Shown piece after piece: positions 61,569-64,000 of a stretch of 64,000 nucleotides of DNA. Positions within the stretch are counted from its first letter, which is position 1; every line of letters begins with the position of its first letter. The stretch covers positions 2,294,001 through 2,358,000 of the forward strand of contig CP115858.1 in NCBI GenBank assembly GCA_027920525.1, in the 5' to 3' direction. The notes below the pieces were generated by a model, which had not been told where the DNA came from, did no database searches, and saw nothing but the letters and a program-made list of their open reading frames with translations. Position numbers and translations under genes: made by a program. The DNA comes from Chryseobacterium daecheongense (GTDB lineage: Bacteria; Bacteroidota; Bacteroidia; Flavobacteriales; Weeksellaceae).

Positions 61569-63347
61569 ATGAAAAAACTACTACTAGCTATTATTTTAGG
61601 CTCTTCATGCAGCCAGTTTTACGCTCAAAAAACTGAATTAATAGAATGCGGTACCGACGAATTAATGCGAAAACATTATGAACGGCATCCCGAAGAAAAG
61701 GCTCGGGATGATGCTTTTAACTTAGAGTTATCCAAACTGATTAAAAGTGGAAAACTAGCATCTACCCTTAATAAGAATCAGGTATATGAAATTCCCGTTG
61801 TTGTCCATGTTGTAGGGGACGGAAGCGCGGTCGGAACAGTAAACAACAAGTCGGATGCCGACATTATTGCATGGGTTAATTATACTAACGGAGTATTTTC
61901 CGGAAGTTCTTCAAGCGGCATGTCATCATCCAGTGCCATACTCCCTGTAAAATTTGTTTTTGCGAAAATCAGTCCCACCTGTACAGCGACCAACGGGATC
62001 AACAGGATCAATGCTTCCCATCTTCCAAAATATGTAAGCGGTGGTGTAAACAATGATAATACGACCAATGCTGTAACGGCATCCGAAATTACAGCCCTGG
62101 GAATGTGGGATACCAGCAAGTATTATAATATTTATGTGGTAAAAAAGTTAGCCTCTAATTCAGGGACCCTTAATGGCTTTGCCTATTACCCGGGTGGCAG
62201 CAATGATTATGCATTTATGTCTACAAGTGCATCATCTGTAAATGCGCAAACACTGGCACATGAATTCGGACATGCGTTAGGACTCCGTCACACCCATGAA
62301 GGATTCAACGACTCTACCGGGGCCTGTCCTGCTAATACCGATTGTACATTACAAGGAGATCTGGTATGCGATACAGAACCCATGAAAAGCCTTTACCACT
62401 CCTCCGTTCCCTATACATGTCAGACCGGTCAGATCAACCCATGTACAAGCGTTACCTATGCAGGAGGTGAAAGAAATGTAATGTCTTATACTTTCTGTTT
62501 CAGAGATCTCTTTACCCCGGGACAATCCGACAGAGCTACAGCCCAGCTTTTACAGTACAGACAATCTTTAATCAATTCTCCGGTCGCAAGTAGCACTACA
62601 CCTAACAACAATACATCTTTAACCACAGCTTGCACCCCAACAACAATAACGAATCCAGGAAATTACAACATAGGAATCACTTCTGTCAAATTTGGAAGCA
62701 TTAATAATTATTCAACCAATTATAAGGCTGCCACTAATAATTTCTACGAAAATTTTACGGGAAATTATTGTCTGGGAATTTCCAAAACCACAATACCTTC
62801 GGGCACCTCAACGACCCTTACCATTACTCCCGGAACAAACAATCCTCATATTATAAAAGCATACATCGATTACAACAACGATGGACAATTTAATGAAACA
62901 ACGGAGCTGGTTCTGAACCAAAGCAATATAGCAGCAGGTTCCACTGCAACAGCATCAGTAACTCCACCTTCAAATGCTGTAGCCAATACTCCTTTAAGAA
63001 TGAGGGTAATTGGTGAATATAACGGAACAACCGTTACCGCTTGTTATATTCCTAAATACGGGCAGATAGAAGATTATTCAGTGATCATTGAACCAAGAAC
63101 CCTGTCCGCTAAAAATGCAATTGAAAACAAAACCTTTATTACACAGGCAGAAAATTCAGTGTACATAAAAAGTGACCTGCAAATTACCTCGCTAGTGATC
63201 TATGATGCCTCAGGAAGAATTCTGGTGAACCAAACCAATATGAAATCTACAGAAATTACCGCTCCATTAAATGCCAAAAATGTAGTAGTAACAGTCCGGG
63301 CAACATTGGAAAACGGAAAAGTGATCACCCAAAAACTAAAATTCTAA
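61569..63347 (+). CDS. Secreted M43 (cytophagalysin-like) metalloprotease with GEVED and T9SS domains
   Basis: The 592-residue protein has a signal peptide (MKKLLLAIILGSSCSQFYAQ), a pro-region, and a catalytic domain with zinc motif HEFGHALGLRHTHE (about 231-244) and Met-turn NVMSYTF. A GEVED domain follows (HIIKAYIDYNNDGQFNET to YGQIEDYSVII, about 430-515), then a C-terminal T9SS sorting domain (LQITSLVIYDASGRILVN, ending ITQKLKF). Cysteines are abundant in the catalytic part. It should be released by type IX secretion. Confidence 0.93.
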   Translation: MKKLLLAIILGSSCSQFYAQKTELIECGTDELMRKHYERHPEEKARDDAFNLELSKLIKSGKLASTLNKNQVYEIPVVVHVVGDGSAVGTVNNKSDADIIAWVNYTNGVFSGSSSSGMSSSSAILPVKFVFAKISPTCTATNGINRINASHLPKYVSGGVNNDNTTNAVTASEITALGMWDTSKYYNIYVVKKLASNSGTLNGFAYYPGGSNDYAFMSTSASSVNAQTLAHEFGHALGLRHTHEGFNDSTGACPANTDCTLQGDLVCDTEPMKSLYHSSVPYTCQTGQINPCTSVTYAGGERNVMSYTFCFRDLFTPGQSDRATAQLLQYRQSLINSPVASSTTPNNNTSLTTACTPTTITNPGNYNIGITSVKFGSINNYSTNYKAATNNFYENFTGNYCLGISKTTIPSGTSTTLTITPGTNNPHIIKAYIDYNNDGQFNETTELVLNQSNIAAGSTATASVTPPSNAVANTPLRMRVIGEYNGTTVTACYIPKYGQIEDYSVIIEPRTLSAKNAIENKTFITQAENSVYIKSDLQITSLVIYDASGRILVNQTNMKSTEITAPLNAKNVVVTVRATLENGKVITQKLKF

Positions 63348-63351
63348 AAAC

Positions 63352-63383
63352 AAAAAAGAGAGCAACTTCAGCTCTCTTTTTTA
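63352..63383. terminator. Bidirectional terminator
   Basis: The stem AAAAAAGAGAGC / GCTCTCTTTTTT with a 7-nt loop serves the M43 gene and the convergent ABC transporter gene. Confidence 0.88.
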
Positions 63384-63405
63384 TTTCTGTTATCTATGAC
63401 GATTA

Positions 63406-64000
63406 TTATTTTGACGCCCGGTTTTCTTCTTCCATTTCTACTTCATGTCTCAGCTGTGCTTTATACAATGTGGAATAATACCCATTTTGATCAAGCAACT
63501 CCAAATGCTTTCCTTCTTCTACAATTTTACCATGTTCCATTACGATAATCTTATCCGCTTTTTCAATGGTTGAAAGCCTGTGTGCAATAATAATCGAAGT
63601 CCTGTTTTTCGTGATTTTCTCCGTAGCCCTCTGAATCAGTTTTTCACTTTCATGATCAATTGAAGAGGTAGCTTCATCCAGGATCAAAATTTTCGGATCG
63701 GACAGATAAGCTCTTAAGAAAGACAATAACTGCCTTTGCCCTAATGAGATCGACGAGCCTCTTTCACTGACTACATAATCATAACCACCCGGAAGCTGCT
63801 GAATGAATTCATCCACTTCAATTTCTCTGGCCCCTGCTTTTATTTTATCCAGGGTAATACCTTCATCTCCAAAAGAGAGATTTTCAAAGATACTTCCATG
63901 GAAAAGGAAAACATCTTGTAATACCACCCCAATATGACTTCTGAGATTATATAATTCATAATCTTTCAGCTCTACATCATCAATAAAAATCTCTCCGGAA
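63406..64000 (-). CDS. ABC exporter ATP-binding/permease protein (partial, 5' part outside window)
   Basis: The minus-strand frame is open to the window edge, so about 197 C-terminal residues are seen. They form a nucleotide-binding domain: Q-loop in VVLQDVFLFHGS, signature SISLGQRQ, Walker B ILILDEATSSID, and H-loop IIIAHRLSTI. This is the MsbA/MdlB class of exporter half-proteins with a fused membrane domain, which would lie to the right. The substrate cannot be told. An apparent start at 63927 is internal and not a real start. Confidence 0.92.
   Translation of the reverse strand, partial: SGEIFIDDVELKDYELYNLRSHIGVVLQDVFLFHGSIFENLSFGDEGITLDKIKAGAREIEVDEFIQQLPGGYDYVVSERGSSISLGQRQLLSFLRAYLSDPKILILDEATSSIDHESEKLIQRATEKITKNRTSIIIAHRLSTIEKADKIIVMEHGKIVEEGKHLELLDQNGYYSTLYKAQLRHEVEMEEENRASK

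Overview
The window reads as a chromosomal segment of a Chryseobacterium-like flavobacterium (Bacteroidota, Weeksellaceae). The DNA is AT-rich. It encodes a SusC-type receptor, two secreted metalloproteases and a kelch protein with Por/type IX secretion (T9SS) C-terminal domains, a GLPGLI protein, and many lineage-typical DUF families. Several promoters match the Bacteroidota form TTG-N19/20-TAnnTTTG. No rRNA, tRNA, insertion sequence, integrase, phage gene or CRISPR array was seen.

Layout. 1-2903: 5' part of a SusC/RagA receptor (minus). 3.2-12.6 kb: housekeeping genes (rnhB, yidC, pyrG, radA, an AcpH-like gene), YceI and an M12B-like secreted protease. 12.6-13.55 kb: gene-poor, very AT-rich, with two near-identical leftward terminators. 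13.55-18.05 kb: DUF6702 / HupE-UreJ / M1 peptidase cluster. 18.1-23.35 kb: LytS/LytTR two-component pair divergent from DUF2490, CitMHS and dicarboxylate symporter genes. 23.4-25.0 kb: V8-like protease divergent from a 44-residue Gly-Gly leader peptide. 25.1-27.2 kb: groES-groEL.

27.3-31.6 kb is an accessory island, visibly more AT-rich than its surroundings. It holds a NACHT NTPase and a DUF2971 protein, each followed by a 160-180 bp two-armed palindrome resembling an integron attC site. Next comes an XRE-XRE operon facing a SymE-like toxin gene across a shared operator array.

31.7-46.7 kb: short accessory and stress genes, including GLPGLI, kelch, M48, marR-arr (rifampin ADP-ribosyltransferase), HxlR/NTF2 with twin operators, VOC, a class C serine hydrolase, a TetR gene with a 36-bp perfect palindrome, and two DinB genes. 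46.9-47.7 kb: FMN riboswitch and ribB. 47.8-50.8 kb: outer-membrane receptor and DUF3575. 50.9-55.7 kb: OmpR-type two-component system, porin and MHS-type carboxylate permease, with an 11-bp tandem repeat before the porin. 56.3-58.3 kb: hydrolase, ECF sigma and probable anti-sigma operon with its own ECF-type promoter. 58.3-64 kb: methyltransferase, patatin-barrel protein, M43 protease and a partial ABC exporter.

The strongest leads for something undescribed are the NACHT/DUF2971 cassettes with attC-like palindromes and the XRE-XRE/SymE module. Next come the leader peptide with its divergent protease, and the two parallel two-component uptake circuits.
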